Assembly: GCA_030672465.1 (NCBI GenBank)
Contig: DAOVGJ010000236.1
Location: 1-19,322 of the forward strand
Reading direction: 5' to 3'
Source: Pseudomonadota bacterium
GTDB lineage: Bacteria; Desulfobacterota; BSN033; WVXP01; G020346125
Length of the DNA: 19,322 bases
Positions 6,776 through 14,564 of the stretch are shown here, in pieces. Position numbers and translations under genes: made by a program. Within the stretch, counting starts at the first letter, position 1; the number at the start of each line of letters is the position of its first letter. The notes under the pieces were generated by a model. It was not told where the DNA came from and searched no databases. It worked only from the letters and a program-made list of their open reading frames with translations.

Positions 6776-7666
6776 CTACCTTTTCTTTTTTGCTTGAACC
6801 TCCTCAAATATCGCCATAATCTTTGGAGATATATAGGTAGGATCCAGTTTAAGGCTCGGGCGGATAGCCAGGGCATTTTCGAAGGCCCTCTTGCCCAAAT
6901 TCCTTTCTCCCAAGGCAATATGGCAGTAGGCGAGAAAGCGATAAGTCTTACAAATATCATCCTCCCTCTTCAGGCCTCTTTTCAGGGCCTCCATCAGGCT
7001 TTGCAGGGCCGTTCGATACTCCCCGGCAAGGTATAGGTGGATTCCCTTTTCCAGCCAGGGGAACCCCAGTTGCTCTTCCGGGAGCAGAAGGGCCTTTGGG
7101 GATTGGCCCAATGGGGTGGATTTTGCAGCAATCTCGAGGTTGACAATGGGAATGAGGATCTCGGTCCCCGGTTTTATCGCCCGAGGGTCAGTCATGAAGT
7201 TATAGGATGCGATGAGGTCGAATCTATCTGGGTCCCCATAGTATCGATTGGCAATCATGGCCAGGGATTCCCCCCTTTTGACGATGTGTGGGATGTCAAA
7301 GGGGATTTTTATTCTGCTTCCGATGCTGAGGGCCTGGGGCGAGTCGAGATGATTTATGGAGGCCAGGACCCGGTATCGTCGGCGATCACCCAAGAATCGA
7401 TGGGCTATTTTGGCCAGGGTATCCCCTTCCTTTACGGTATATCGAATGATTGTGGGAATGCCGATTTTGGTTCCAGGCTGGATCTTCTTCGGATCGGGAA
7501 TACGATTGTATTGCATAAGGAAGATCGCCCTATCCTGGTCTCCGTAGTAGACATTGGCGACATCAGCCAGCGTTTCACCGGGTCTTAAGGCATGGTAGGT
7601 CATGGACCAACCAACGGAGCCCACCAGGTGAAACAGGGAGACGAGCAAAATGAATTTTTTGTACAC
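6776..7666 (-). CDS. Exported protein with three LysM repeats and a TPR-like region
   Basis: The 296-residue product has a probable signal peptide (KK then FILLVSLFHLVGSVGWS, residues ~1-21). Three LysM repeats follow, at ~24-72, ~75-122 and ~126-174, each with the pattern GETLADVA or GDTLAKIA, then YGD or LGD, and PGT or IGS before an I.IP end. A helical TPR-like segment is at ~202-275, followed by a Lys-rich tail. LysM binds peptidoglycan, so I infer a periplasmic, wall-associated protein. I prefer GTG 7666 because GGAGG (7673-7677 on this strand) is ideally spaced; an in-frame TTG at 7687 would precede this site and add 7 residues. The gene lies 29 bases downstream of the Ser/Thr kinase and is almost certainly co-transcribed with it. 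The specific function is unknown. Confidence 0.88.
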   Translation of the reverse strand: MYKKFILLVSLFHLVGSVGWSMTYHALRPGETLADVANVYYGDQDRAIFLMQYNRIPDPKKIQPGTKIGIPTIIRYTVKEGDTLAKIAHRFLGDRRRYRVLASINHLDSPQALSIGSRIKIPFDIPHIVKRGESLAMIANRYYGDPDRFDLIASYNFMTDPRAIKPGTEILIPIVNLEIAAKSTPLGQSPKALLLPEEQLGFPWLEKGIHLYLAGEYRTALQSLMEALKRGLKREDDICKTYRFLAYCHIALGERNLGKRAFENALAIRPSLKLDPTYISPKIMAIFEEVQAKKKR

Positions 7667-7695
7667 CTTTTGCCTCCGAAATACCAACGGGATCT

Positions 7696-8964
7696 TCAGG
7701 ATCCCAATCTCACCGAAAGGAACCGTGTTTCCCCTGGTTTAAGGACGATTTTGATTGTTTTAGATTTGAATTTGCTATGGGAAAAGGAGAGGGTATGTTC
7801 CCCCGGTTTCAGCCTTATGGGTTCAGCTATAGGGGTTGTATCAACATATTTTCCATCTATGGAGACTTTTGCCCAAGGATAGACCACGATTTTTATGAAA
7901 CTATCCCTTTGACCCATATGGGCAAGGAATCCTATTTTTCCCTTGAGGCGACTGGGAAGGAAGGCCGAGAAGTCAACAGTTTTGTGATATCGATAGATGA
8001 GAGAGGCAGAAACCAGGATAATGAGAATCACGAGGGCATAACCGAAGGAAATCCTCTTTTTCCGGCGAAATTGAGCGGGATTTGCATCCACCCCTTCGGG
8101 GGGAAAGATCACCTCCAAGAATGATGAAAAAGCGCGCGTCCGGTCCTCGCTCTTTTTGGGGAGAAATCGGTCTAATGAGATCTTTAGGTCCTCCATGGTC
8201 AGGAAGCGCTTTTCGGGCTTCTTCTGCAAACACCTCATGGTTAACCGTTGGAGTCCCCATGGGACTTCCCTGTTCAATTTCCTCGGGCCCTTCGGCTTCT
8301 TACTGAGTACGCTGGCGATAACCTCTTCATCTCCATCTTCTCCGAAGGGCCTTGTTCCCGTAAGCATTTCGTAGAGGACGACCCCGAGGGAAAAGACATC
8401 CGACCGTGGGTCTGTCTTTTCCCCTCGGATCTGTTCAGGCGACATATATTCGGGCGTCCCAATGGCAATTCCAGGTTGTGTTAAGGGGCTTTTTCCCGGA
8501 ACATAGGCGATGCCGAAGTCGGTTAGCTTAACCTCTCCTTTTTGGGTGATGAAGATATTTCCCGATTTGACATCCCGGTGGATAATGCCCCTTTGATGCG
8601 CATAGTGCAAAGCATCGGCGGCTTTAGACGCTATGGTTACTGTCGGGTCGACGGGAATGGTCCCCATAGTTTCTATTACTTCCCCTAAATCCTTGCCCTC
8701 GAGGTACTCCATAGCCAGACAGTAAGACCCCCTTTCAACCCAAAAGTCGAAGATATTGACAATTCCCTCGTGGGCCATTGAGGCGGAGGCCTTTGCCTCC
8801 CTTTTGAAACGTTCCACCATCTCGGTGTCCGTTTTGAGCAGGGGGAGCAACTCCTTGATTGCAATTCTTCTATCCAGGGATTTCTGAATGGCCAAATAAA
8901 TGGTGGACATCCCCCCTTTTCCGAGCTCCTTCAGAATTTCGTAGTTGCCAACCCTTTTTTTCAT
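7696..8964 (-). CDS. Membrane Ser/Thr protein kinase with PEGA-like extracytoplasmic domain
   Basis: The 422-residue product is a Hanks-type kinase. The N-terminal domain (~8-268) has all key residues: glycine loop GKGGMS (15-20), K37 in AIKEL, E56, HRDVKSGN (129-136), DFG (149-151), and SPE (175-177) in place of APE. A basic segment (~300-305) precedes one membrane span (~307-324). The C-terminal 60 residues (SIDGKYVDTTPIAEPIRLKPGEHTLSFSH) look like a PEGA domain and should lie outside the cytoplasm. It is an active-looking kinase in one operon with the LysM protein and divergent from an FHA-type activator. The start is uncertain: ATG 8964 matches the kinase N-terminus, but its GGGGAG is 14 bases away. 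An in-frame GTG at 9042 would add a 26-residue Arg-rich extension. Confidence 0.9.
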   Translation of the reverse strand: MKKRVGNYEILKELGKGGMSTIYLAIQKSLDRRIAIKELLPLLKTDTEMVERFKREAKASASMAHEGIVNIFDFWVERGSYCLAMEYLEGKDLGEVIETMGTIPVDPTVTIASKAADALHYAHQRGIIHRDVKSGNIFITQKGEVKLTDFGIAYVPGKSPLTQPGIAIGTPEYMSPEQIRGEKTDPRSDVFSLGVVLYEMLTGTRPFGEDGDEEVIASVLSKKPKGPRKLNREVPWGLQRLTMRCLQKKPEKRFLTMEDLKISLDRFLPKKSEDRTRAFSSFLEVIFPPEGVDANPAQFRRKKRISFGYALVILIILVSASLIYRYHKTVDFSAFLPSRLKGKIGFLAHMGQRDSFIKIVVYPWAKVSIDGKYVDTTPIAEPIRLKPGEHTLSFSHSKFKSKTIKIVLKPGETRFLSVRLGS

Positions 8965-8974
8965 GGGATTCTTG

Positions 8975-9046
8975 CTATCTCCCCTGGCATTTCGACGCCC
9001 TCTGTCCCGGCGAGAGATCCTCGAGCAATCCCGCGATGTCACACAT
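8975..9046 (-). other. Possible leader ORF before the kinase gene
   Basis: In a different frame from the kinase, ATG 9046 opens a 23-codon frame (MCDIAGLLEDLSPGQRAS...) ending in TAG 10 bases before the kinase ATG at 8964. It would read across the distant GGGGAG site, so coupling is conceivable. It has no Shine-Dalgarno of its own and may be chance. Confidence 0.2.
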
Positions 9047-9129
9047 TTTCAAAAAGGACGAAATTGACTTCTCAATCCCTTGGTGATAGCCTATATGCAG
9101 TTTTACTCGATACGGATAACTCATTAATT

Positions 9130-10467
9130 ATGACGGCAAAAGCAAAAAAAGGCAAGCTCACCAAGAGAATTCCCGTTCAGGGTGATAAGGAGTTCCCTCT
9201 TCGAAGCGGAAAACTGGTGGTTATTTCAGGAACGGACCTCCAAAAAGCCTTCCCCATGGAGGGAAAGGAGGTGATCATCGGCTCTCAGGGGGATAACCAT
9301 TGTGTCCTCAACGATCCCACCGTATCCCGTCATCATGCCGTTATCGAGGAGACCGGGAAAGGGTACGTTGTGAAAGATTTAGGCAGCACAAATGGAACAT
9401 ACCTCAACGGGATTCTCATCAAGGAAGCCTACCTCGAGTATGGTTCAATCATTGGCTTGGGAAACACCCGGCTCCAGTTCGTTCCCCTTGAGGAGAGAGT
9501 GGAGATTCCCCCCTCCGAAGAGCATTATTTCGGGGATGTTTTTGGACGCGGCCTTGAGATGAGGCGTATTTTTACCATGCTGAAGAAAATCTCCCCTTCT
9601 GATATCACCGTTACCATAGAGGGCGAAACAGGGACCGGCAAGGAGTTGGTGGCCCGGGGGATTCACTCCCATAGCCAGAGGGCGAGGGATCCCTTTGTGG
9701 TCATCGATTGTGGCTCCATATCCAAGAACCTCATCGAAAGCGAGCTCTTCGGCCATGAAAAGGGGGCCTTCACCGGGGCAACCCAAACCCGCAGAGGAGC
9801 TTTCGAGGTGGCCGATGGGGGGACGATCTTCATCGATGAAATAGGTGAATTGGGCTTGGAGATGCAGCCAAAATTGCTCAGGGTACTGGAACAACGAGAG
9901 GTGAGAAGGGTGGGCGGCAATGAGGTTTTTAAGGTTAATGTAAGGGTTATCGCAGCCACCAATAAAGATTTGGTTTCTGAGGTCCACAAGGGCCGGTTCA
10001 GGGAGGATCTCTTCTATCGAATCTCGGCGGTGAGAATTGACATCCCTCCCTTAAGGGAAAGGGGGGAAGATATTCCGTCGCTGGCTCAGCAATTCACGAG
10101 GGAACTTAGCGAGCAGTATAGGGGTGGAGGGGATGTGACAGTTTCCGCAGAGGCCCTTGAGATCTTAAGGCATTACCATTGGCCGGGGAATGTAAGGGAG
10201 CTGAAGAATGTCATCACGAGGGCTATGGCTATGGGAAATGACAAGGTCCTCAGACTCCGGGATTTCATCATTCCCCTCCCCTCCGAAGGGAGACAACAAG
10301 CGCCCTCCCTTGATTCCCTGGTGGGGAAGACGTTGGAGGAGATCGAGAAGGCGGCCATCATGAAAACCCTAAAGGCCCATGGTGGGAATAAGAGCGCCGC
10401 CGCCCGGGTTCTGGGTATCGCATACTCCACCCTTTACGAAAAAATCAAGAAATATGGCCTCTCCTAA
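9130..10467 (+). CDS. Sigma-54-dependent transcriptional activator with FHA input domain
   Basis: The 445-residue product has three parts. An FHA domain (~46-117) carries the phosphothreonine-binding signatures SRHHA (66-70) and GSTNGT (85-90). A sigma-54 AAA+ domain (~135-365) has Walker A GETGTGKE (165-172), an intact sigma-54 contact loop GAFTGA (212-217), Walker B GTIFIDEI (231-238), and WPGNVREL (351-358). A C-terminal Fis-type helix-turn-helix is at ~415-442 (NKSAAARVLGIAYSTLYEKI). There is no receiver domain, so input is probably phosphopeptide binding rather than aspartate phosphorylation. The divergent Ser/Thr kinase next door is the obvious partner. A sigma-54 promoter lies just downstream. 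The start is uncertain: ATG 9130 lacks a strong Shine-Dalgarno, and a TTG at 9064 is an alternative. Confidence 0.93.
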   Translation: MTAKAKKGKLTKRIPVQGDKEFPLRSGKLVVISGTDLQKAFPMEGKEVIIGSQGDNHCVLNDPTVSRHHAVIEETGKGYVVKDLGSTNGTYLNGILIKEAYLEYGSIIGLGNTRLQFVPLEERVEIPPSEEHYFGDVFGRGLEMRRIFTMLKKISPSDITVTIEGETGTGKELVARGIHSHSQRARDPFVVIDCGSISKNLIESELFGHEKGAFTGATQTRRGAFEVADGGTIFIDEIGELGLEMQPKLLRVLEQREVRRVGGNEVFKVNVRVIAATNKDLVSEVHKGRFREDLFYRISAVRIDIPPLRERGEDIPSLAQQFTRELSEQYRGGGDVTVSAEALEILRHYHWPGNVRELKNVITRAMAMGNDKVLRLRDFIIPLPSEGRQQAPSLDSLVGKTLEEIEKAAIMKTLKAHGGNKSAAARVLGIAYSTLYEKIKKYGLS

Positions 10468-10470
10468 AAC

Positions 10471-10486
10471 CGAATAGCAGTATTCG
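10471..10486 (+). promoter_or_regulatory. Palindrome upstream of the sigma-54 promoter (candidate activator site)
   Basis: CGAATA-GCAG-TATTCG is a perfect 6+6 inverted repeat about 125 bases upstream of the -24 element, a usual distance for an enhancer-type activator site. It lies 4 bases after the activator gene, and a TTTTC run follows. It could therefore also be a weak terminator. Confidence 0.4.
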
Positions 10487-10489
10487 ATT

Positions 10490-10566
10490 TTCGTATAATC
10501 TCCCTTCGATAAATCCTCAAGACCAATTCCGCACTAAGAATCCAACTAAAAATACTTCGTAAAATC
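10490..10566 (+). repeat. Three copies of an 11-mer TTCGTAWAATC-like motif
   Basis: TTCGTATAATC (10490-10500), TTCGATAAATC (10505-10515) and TTCGTAAAATC (10556-10566) are near-identical. A weaker TTCGTATGTTT is at 10590-10600. All lie between the activator gene and the sigma-54 promoter and are candidate protein-binding repeats. Confidence 0.45.
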
Positions 10567-10609
10567 AATATCTTACAATTCACCTCCCCTTCGTATGTTT
10601 TCATGTGGG

Positions 10610-10626
10610 TTGGTACCGATATTGCT
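10610..10626 (+). promoter_or_regulatory. Sigma-54 (-24/-12) promoter of the pseudokinase gene
   Basis: TTGGTACCGATATTGCT matches the sigma-54 consensus TTGGCACG-N4-TTGCT at all but two of its fixed positions. The GG at 10612-10613 and GC at 10624-10625 have the required N10 spacing. Transcription would start near 10637 and give a ~39-base leader before the ATG at 10676. It lies directly downstream of a sigma-54 activator gene. Confidence 0.75.
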
Positions 10627-10675
10627 GAATAAGGGCTGAAGCTTCAAAGGTCACGCATAAGGGAGGCCCAGAACT

Positions 10676-11503
10676 ATGAAGGAAATCATCGACAGGGTGG
10701 TTGGCTTGGGGAGATCCGCAGATCATTTTGGTGGGGCTCTCTGGAAGAGAACAGAAATGGGATGTTCCGCCATGACGGAACGAGAACGGAAGCCGTTGGA
10801 GGCCGGTACGGTCGTGGGAGGCAAATATAAGGTGGAGAGGTTTCTCTTTTGGGATGGAAGGTGTGACCATTACGTTGCCACGATTATCGGGGGCAAGGGA
10901 ATCTATGAGCTGAGGGAATTTCTCAACGATCAGGGTATTGAAGTGGAGAGGGAGATCATCGCAAAGCAGCTGTACCACAGGGGAATGGTACGAAGACATG
11001 ACCTCCTCATCGAGGGTAACAGGAGCTATATAGTCCTGGATTACCAAGAAGCCCCTAACCTGGAGAATACTCGGAGAATCCTTTCAGACCGCGATCTCTT
11101 CTCCATCGCCCATAATTTGGTGGATACATTGGAATATCTTCACCGCCATGGGATAGCCCATATTGATCTCTCAACCAGGAACATCAAGGATATGGGTGAA
11201 ACTCAGAAGATCGTCGATTTCACCGGTTGTCGAGTATTCAGTTCCCCTGCCACCGACGACCTCGGGGAGGCAAGGAGGGAGGATTTTTTGGAGCTGGTCA
11301 ATTTACTTGAAAGATTAATGCTGAACAACATGAACGAATTGGGGGATTCATCGCTTCTCCAACTCGTCAATGGTTTGGAGGAGATGCTGGACTGCCCGCC
11401 TCTTTCAGCAGAGGATTTTAAAGAGAGGCTATCTCAGTGCAATCCCATGGAGGCAAACAGGGGGGACGACGGGGGTAAGGTTTGGGTGGATACTGCGGTC
11501 TGA
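10676..11503 (+). CDS. Protein kinase-like protein, probable pseudokinase
   Basis: The 275-residue product resembles a Ser/Thr kinase core but has lost its catalytic features. There is no glycine loop in ~48-72 (VGGKYKVERFLFWDGRCDHY). The ATP lysine position appears to be R80 (ELREFL). HRDVK..N has become HIDLSTRN (162-169), keeping D164 and N169 but losing Arg and Lys. DFG reads DFTG (181-184). No APE motif follows, and the C-lobe is short. The hinge-like YIVLDYQEAPNL (118-129) and LEYLHRHGIAHIDL (152-165) support kinase ancestry. There is no signal peptide or membrane span, so it is probably cytoplasmic. GGGAGG at 10661-10666 supports ATG 10676. The gene follows a sigma-54 promoter and converges on rodA. 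Its role is unknown; scaffold or phospho-decoy is a guess. Confidence 0.75.
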   Translation: MKEIIDRVVGLGRSADHFGGALWKRTEMGCSAMTERERKPLEAGTVVGGKYKVERFLFWDGRCDHYVATIIGGKGIYELREFLNDQGIEVEREIIAKQLYHRGMVRRHDLLIEGNRSYIVLDYQEAPNLENTRRILSDRDLFSIAHNLVDTLEYLHRHGIAHIDLSTRNIKDMGETQKIVDFTGCRVFSSPATDDLGEARREDFLELVNLLERLMLNNMNELGDSSLLQLVNGLEEMLDCPPLSAEDFKERLSQCNPMEANRGDDGGKVWVDTAV

Positions 11504-11538
11504 ATAAACGTGAGCGGCCCATCTCCCAAGGGGGTCCC

Positions 11539-12630
11539 TTAGAAGATATATCGGCGCATGCTGATATTCAGCAATAGTCCCACCCCCGCCATCATGGATA
11601 GGATGGCCGAGCCGCCATAACTCATGAAGGGGAGCGGAATTCCCACAACTGGCATTATGCCCAAGGCCATGCCGATATTAATGATCACATGCCAGAAGAT
11701 CAGGGAGACAACACCGAAAGCGACAATGGTTCCAAATCGATCCTTGGATCGGATGCTAATATTCACCCCCCACGTTATGAAGAGGAGATAGAGCCCTAAG
11801 AGGATGAACCCCCCCAGAAGTCCCCACTCTTCGGCTAAAACCGAGAAGACGAAATCGGTGTGTTGGGCGGGGAGAAAGTGGAGTTTGCATTGGGTTCCCT
11901 TGAGAAATCCCTTTCCCAAGACCCCCCCTGAGCCGATGGCGATCTTTGACTGGATGATGTGATATCCGGCGCCCAGGGGATCGATCTCAGGCTTGAAGAA
12001 GGTGAGGATCCTTTTTTTCTGATAAGGCATCAGGAAATTCCACATAAAGGGGAGGATCGAGGTCCCCCCGAGGATCATGATCACCAGGGATTTCCATTTG
12101 ATCTTTACAAAGAGGATAATGGAAAAACCGATGAGCAGGAGGCTGATCGCCGTACCCAAATCGGGTTGTTTCGCAACCATCAGGGATGGAATCAATAAGA
12201 TGGTAAATGGGATGATGAGGTCCCTCAATAGATACCCATCCCTTTTGGAGAAGCGATCAAAATATTTTGCCAGGAAGAGGATGATGGTGATCTTGGTCAG
12301 CTCAGCGGGTTGGAAGAAGAACGGGCCTAGCTTTATCCACCGGGAGACTTCCGGATTTATGGCACTGTAAACGAATATAGCCATAAGCAAGACTAAGGAG
12401 ATTCCGTAGAAGATATAGGCCAAATCCCGGTAAAATCGATAGTCGAAGACGGTGATGAAGAGAGCGAAGGCGAGGCCGATTCCCATCCAGAGGATTTGTT
12501 TAGCATACAAGTTGGATTCCGCTTCGCCGAAGGTAGCGCTGTATAGGTTGAAAACCCCGATAAAGGAGATGGTAAGGACGAGGATTAGCAAAGGCCAATC
12601 GAAGTGGGTGAGCAATCTCCTGTCTATCAT
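11539..12630 (-). CDS. rodA: Rod-shape peptidoglycan glycosyltransferase RodA
   Basis: The 363-residue product is a SEDS-family polytopic membrane protein with about ten hydrophobic segments. It polymerises glycan strands for cell elongation together with PBP2. Conserved motifs seen are SRWIKLGPFFFQPAEL (96-111), KQPDLGTA (154-161), GYHIIQSKIAIGSGG (222-236), LPAQHTDFVFSVLAEE (253-268) containing the catalytic Asp (D259), and LPFMSYGGSA near the C-terminus. It is the last gene of the mreBCD-mrdA-rodA cluster and starts 22 bases after the mrdA stop. It ends facing the pseudokinase gene. I see no convincing terminator in the 35-base gap. Confidence 0.97.
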   Translation of the reverse strand: MIDRRLLTHFDWPLLILVLTISFIGVFNLYSATFGEAESNLYAKQILWMGIGLAFALFITVFDYRFYRDLAYIFYGISLVLLMAIFVYSAINPEVSRWIKLGPFFFQPAELTKITIILFLAKYFDRFSKRDGYLLRDLIIPFTILLIPSLMVAKQPDLGTAISLLLIGFSIILFVKIKWKSLVIMILGGTSILPFMWNFLMPYQKKRILTFFKPEIDPLGAGYHIIQSKIAIGSGGVLGKGFLKGTQCKLHFLPAQHTDFVFSVLAEEWGLLGGFILLGLYLLFITWGVNISIRSKDRFGTIVAFGVVSLIFWHVIINIGMALGIMPVVGIPLPFMSYGGSAILSMMAGVGLLLNISMRRYIF

Positions 12631-12652
12631 GTCCCAAGACCTCTACGTTCGA

Positions 12653-14539
12653 TCATCGAATGGAACCCCTCGAATTGAGGGAATCCACCTCCTTTCTCCG
12701 CGCGATGAGAGGAGTGGATTTCCCCTCCTCCTTGATGATATGGAGATATTTTTTCATTACCTCTCTGGCGACGGGAGCGGAGGCGGAAGCGCCGTGCCCT
12801 CCGTGTTCCACTAGAACCACCACCGAAATGACGGGATTGTCCGGGGGAGCATAGGCCACAAACCACGCGTGGTCACGGTGTTTATAGGGGGTATCCTCCT
12901 CCGCCACGTCATCTCTTAAAGCAATGACCTGGGCCGTTCCCGTCTTGCCCGATACGGTCATACCCTTGATTCGAGCAATGCGCCCGGTTCCATGGGCTTC
13001 GTTTACCACGCCATAGAGGGCTTCTCGGATGATCATCAAATTTCCGGGGGAGAGGGGGATTTTGCCCATTGGAATTGGCGGGTAAGTTTTTACCAACTTC
13101 CCATTGGCCATTTCGATGCGTTCCACTGTTTGGGGGAGGTAGAGGACGCCCCCGTTTGCTATGGCGGAGATGGCGTTCAGTAGTTGGAGTGGAGTGACCA
13201 AGATATATCCCTGGCCGATGGCACAGGAAAGGGTTTCGCCTCCATACCAGGTCTCATCATAGACCTTCTTCTTCCATTCCGAGGATGGGATGAGCCCCGG
13301 CTTTTCGTCGCTGAGGGAGATTTCCGTCGGTTTGCCCAGGCCAAAACCCTTCGCATACTTGGCCAGGGTATCAATCCCCAGCCGTTGGCCCACTTGATAA
13401 AAGAAGACATCACAGGATTCCACAATGGCACGATGAAGGTTTACTTTCCCGTGCCCGCCTTTTTTCCAGCATCGATAGGTACGATTTCCAAACCGGTAGC
13501 TCCCCGCACAGGAAAGAATTTCTTGGGGAGAGATAACCCCCTCTTCCAAACCAGCTGCAGCGGTTATTACCTTGAACACCGATCCTGGGGCATATTGACC
13601 CTGTATGGCCCTATTCTGTAAAGGGTGAAAGGGATTACGGATCAGGGTTTCCCAATCATCGTGATTTATCACCCCCGCAAAGAGGGAGGGGCTGAAGGAG
13701 GGGTGACTGACCATGGCCAGGATTTTCCCGTTTTGTGGATTCATGGCCACGATGACCCCTTCTTTTCCGCGGAGTAGGGTTTCACAGGTCATTTGGAGGT
13801 CAAGGTCAATGGTGAGAAAGACGTTATTCCCAGGGTGGGATTCGACCCTTTGCAATACCTTTAACTCCCTCCCCATTGCATCTACTTCGACTTGTCGGCC
13901 TCCATCTATTCCCTTGAGAAAGCTTTCCCACTTTTGTTCGACACCGTATTTCCCAATGAAATCGCCCATTTGATATTCCCTGAATTGACTCTGCCTGAGT
14001 TCCTGGCGATCGATTTCCCCAAGGTAGCCCAACAGGTGAGAGGCCATATCCCCCCAGGCATAGGCCCGCCTGGGGGCTACGTCGACGATTAACCCGGGGA
14101 GATCCAACTTATGGGTTTCCAACAGGGCCAAATGTAGCCTGCTAATGTCAGATTGGATTCGAACTGGTTTAAACGGGGGCCTGTGCTTGTTGGCTTCCAG
14201 CCTTTTTCCCACATCTTCGGGCGTAATCTTCAATATGCGATGCAAAAACTCGGCGGTTTTCTCCATATCCACGATATCTTCCGGAACCAGGAGCACCTCG
14301 AAGCTGGGCCGGTTATCCACGAGAATTCGCCCCCTTCGATCCAAGATCATTCCCCTGCTGGCTGGTATCTCGCGGATTCTTATCCGATTATGTTTTGACA
14401 GCCTGGAAAACTCTTCCCCCTTGATGATTTGGAGATGCCACGCTCTTAAACCGAGCACCATGAAAGCAATAAGAGCGGTGATTAAAAATGGCTTATACCT
14501 GCGCTGCAAATCCTCTACGCCCTGAGAGTTCAATTGCAT
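12653..14539 (-). CDS. mrdA: Penicillin-binding protein 2 (elongation transpeptidase)
   Basis: The 628-residue product is a class B PBP that crosslinks peptidoglycan in the Rod complex. It has a short cytoplasmic tail, one membrane anchor (~17-36) and a pedestal domain (~50-230, with ASRGMILDRRGRILV at 60-74). The transpeptidase domain carries the active serine in SVFK (320-323), SCD (375-377) and KTG (532-534). Cys344, Cys357, His363 and Cys376 sit where E. coli PBP2 has its zinc ligands (D350, D365, H371, C384); the spacing of the last three is identical, which suggests a Cys-rich zinc site here. The start ATG has a weak GGGTGA upstream. It lies between mreD and rodA with gaps of 25 and 22 bases, so it is translated from one operon mRNA. 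Confidence 0.97.
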   Translation of the reverse strand: MQLNSQGVEDLQRRYKPFLITALIAFMVLGLRAWHLQIIKGEEFSRLSKHNRIRIREIPASRGMILDRRGRILVDNRPSFEVLLVPEDIVDMEKTAEFLHRILKITPEDVGKRLEANKHRPPFKPVRIQSDISRLHLALLETHKLDLPGLIVDVAPRRAYAWGDMASHLLGYLGEIDRQELRQSQFREYQMGDFIGKYGVEQKWESFLKGIDGGRQVEVDAMGRELKVLQRVESHPGNNVFLTIDLDLQMTCETLLRGKEGVIVAMNPQNGKILAMVSHPSFSPSLFAGVINHDDWETLIRNPFHPLQNRAIQGQYAPGSVFKVITAAAGLEEGVISPQEILSCAGSYRFGNRTYRCWKKGGHGKVNLHRAIVESCDVFFYQVGQRLGIDTLAKYAKGFGLGKPTEISLSDEKPGLIPSSEWKKKVYDETWYGGETLSCAIGQGYILVTPLQLLNAISAIANGGVLYLPQTVERIEMANGKLVKTYPPIPMGKIPLSPGNLMIIREALYGVVNEAHGTGRIARIKGMTVSGKTGTAQVIALRDDVAEEDTPYKHRDHAWFVAYAPPDNPVISVVVLVEHGGHGASASAPVAREVMKKYLHIIKEEGKSTPLIARRKEVDSLNSRGSIR

Positions 14540-14564
14540 CGTATTTCACCCAAGGATATCTTCA

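Noticed and set aside
7037..7588. 183-residue plus-strand frame over the LysM gene
   Set aside because: It is a shadow of three repeated LysM domains on the other strand, which explains its regular look.
9064..9097. Sigma-70 promoter for the FHA activator (TTGACT ... TATATG)
   Set aside because: The spacer is 22 bases, too long for a normal promoter, and no better pair was found.
9445..9987. 180-residue minus-strand frame inside the FHA activator gene
   Set aside because: It is antisense to conserved FHA/AAA+ coding sequence and shows no family features.
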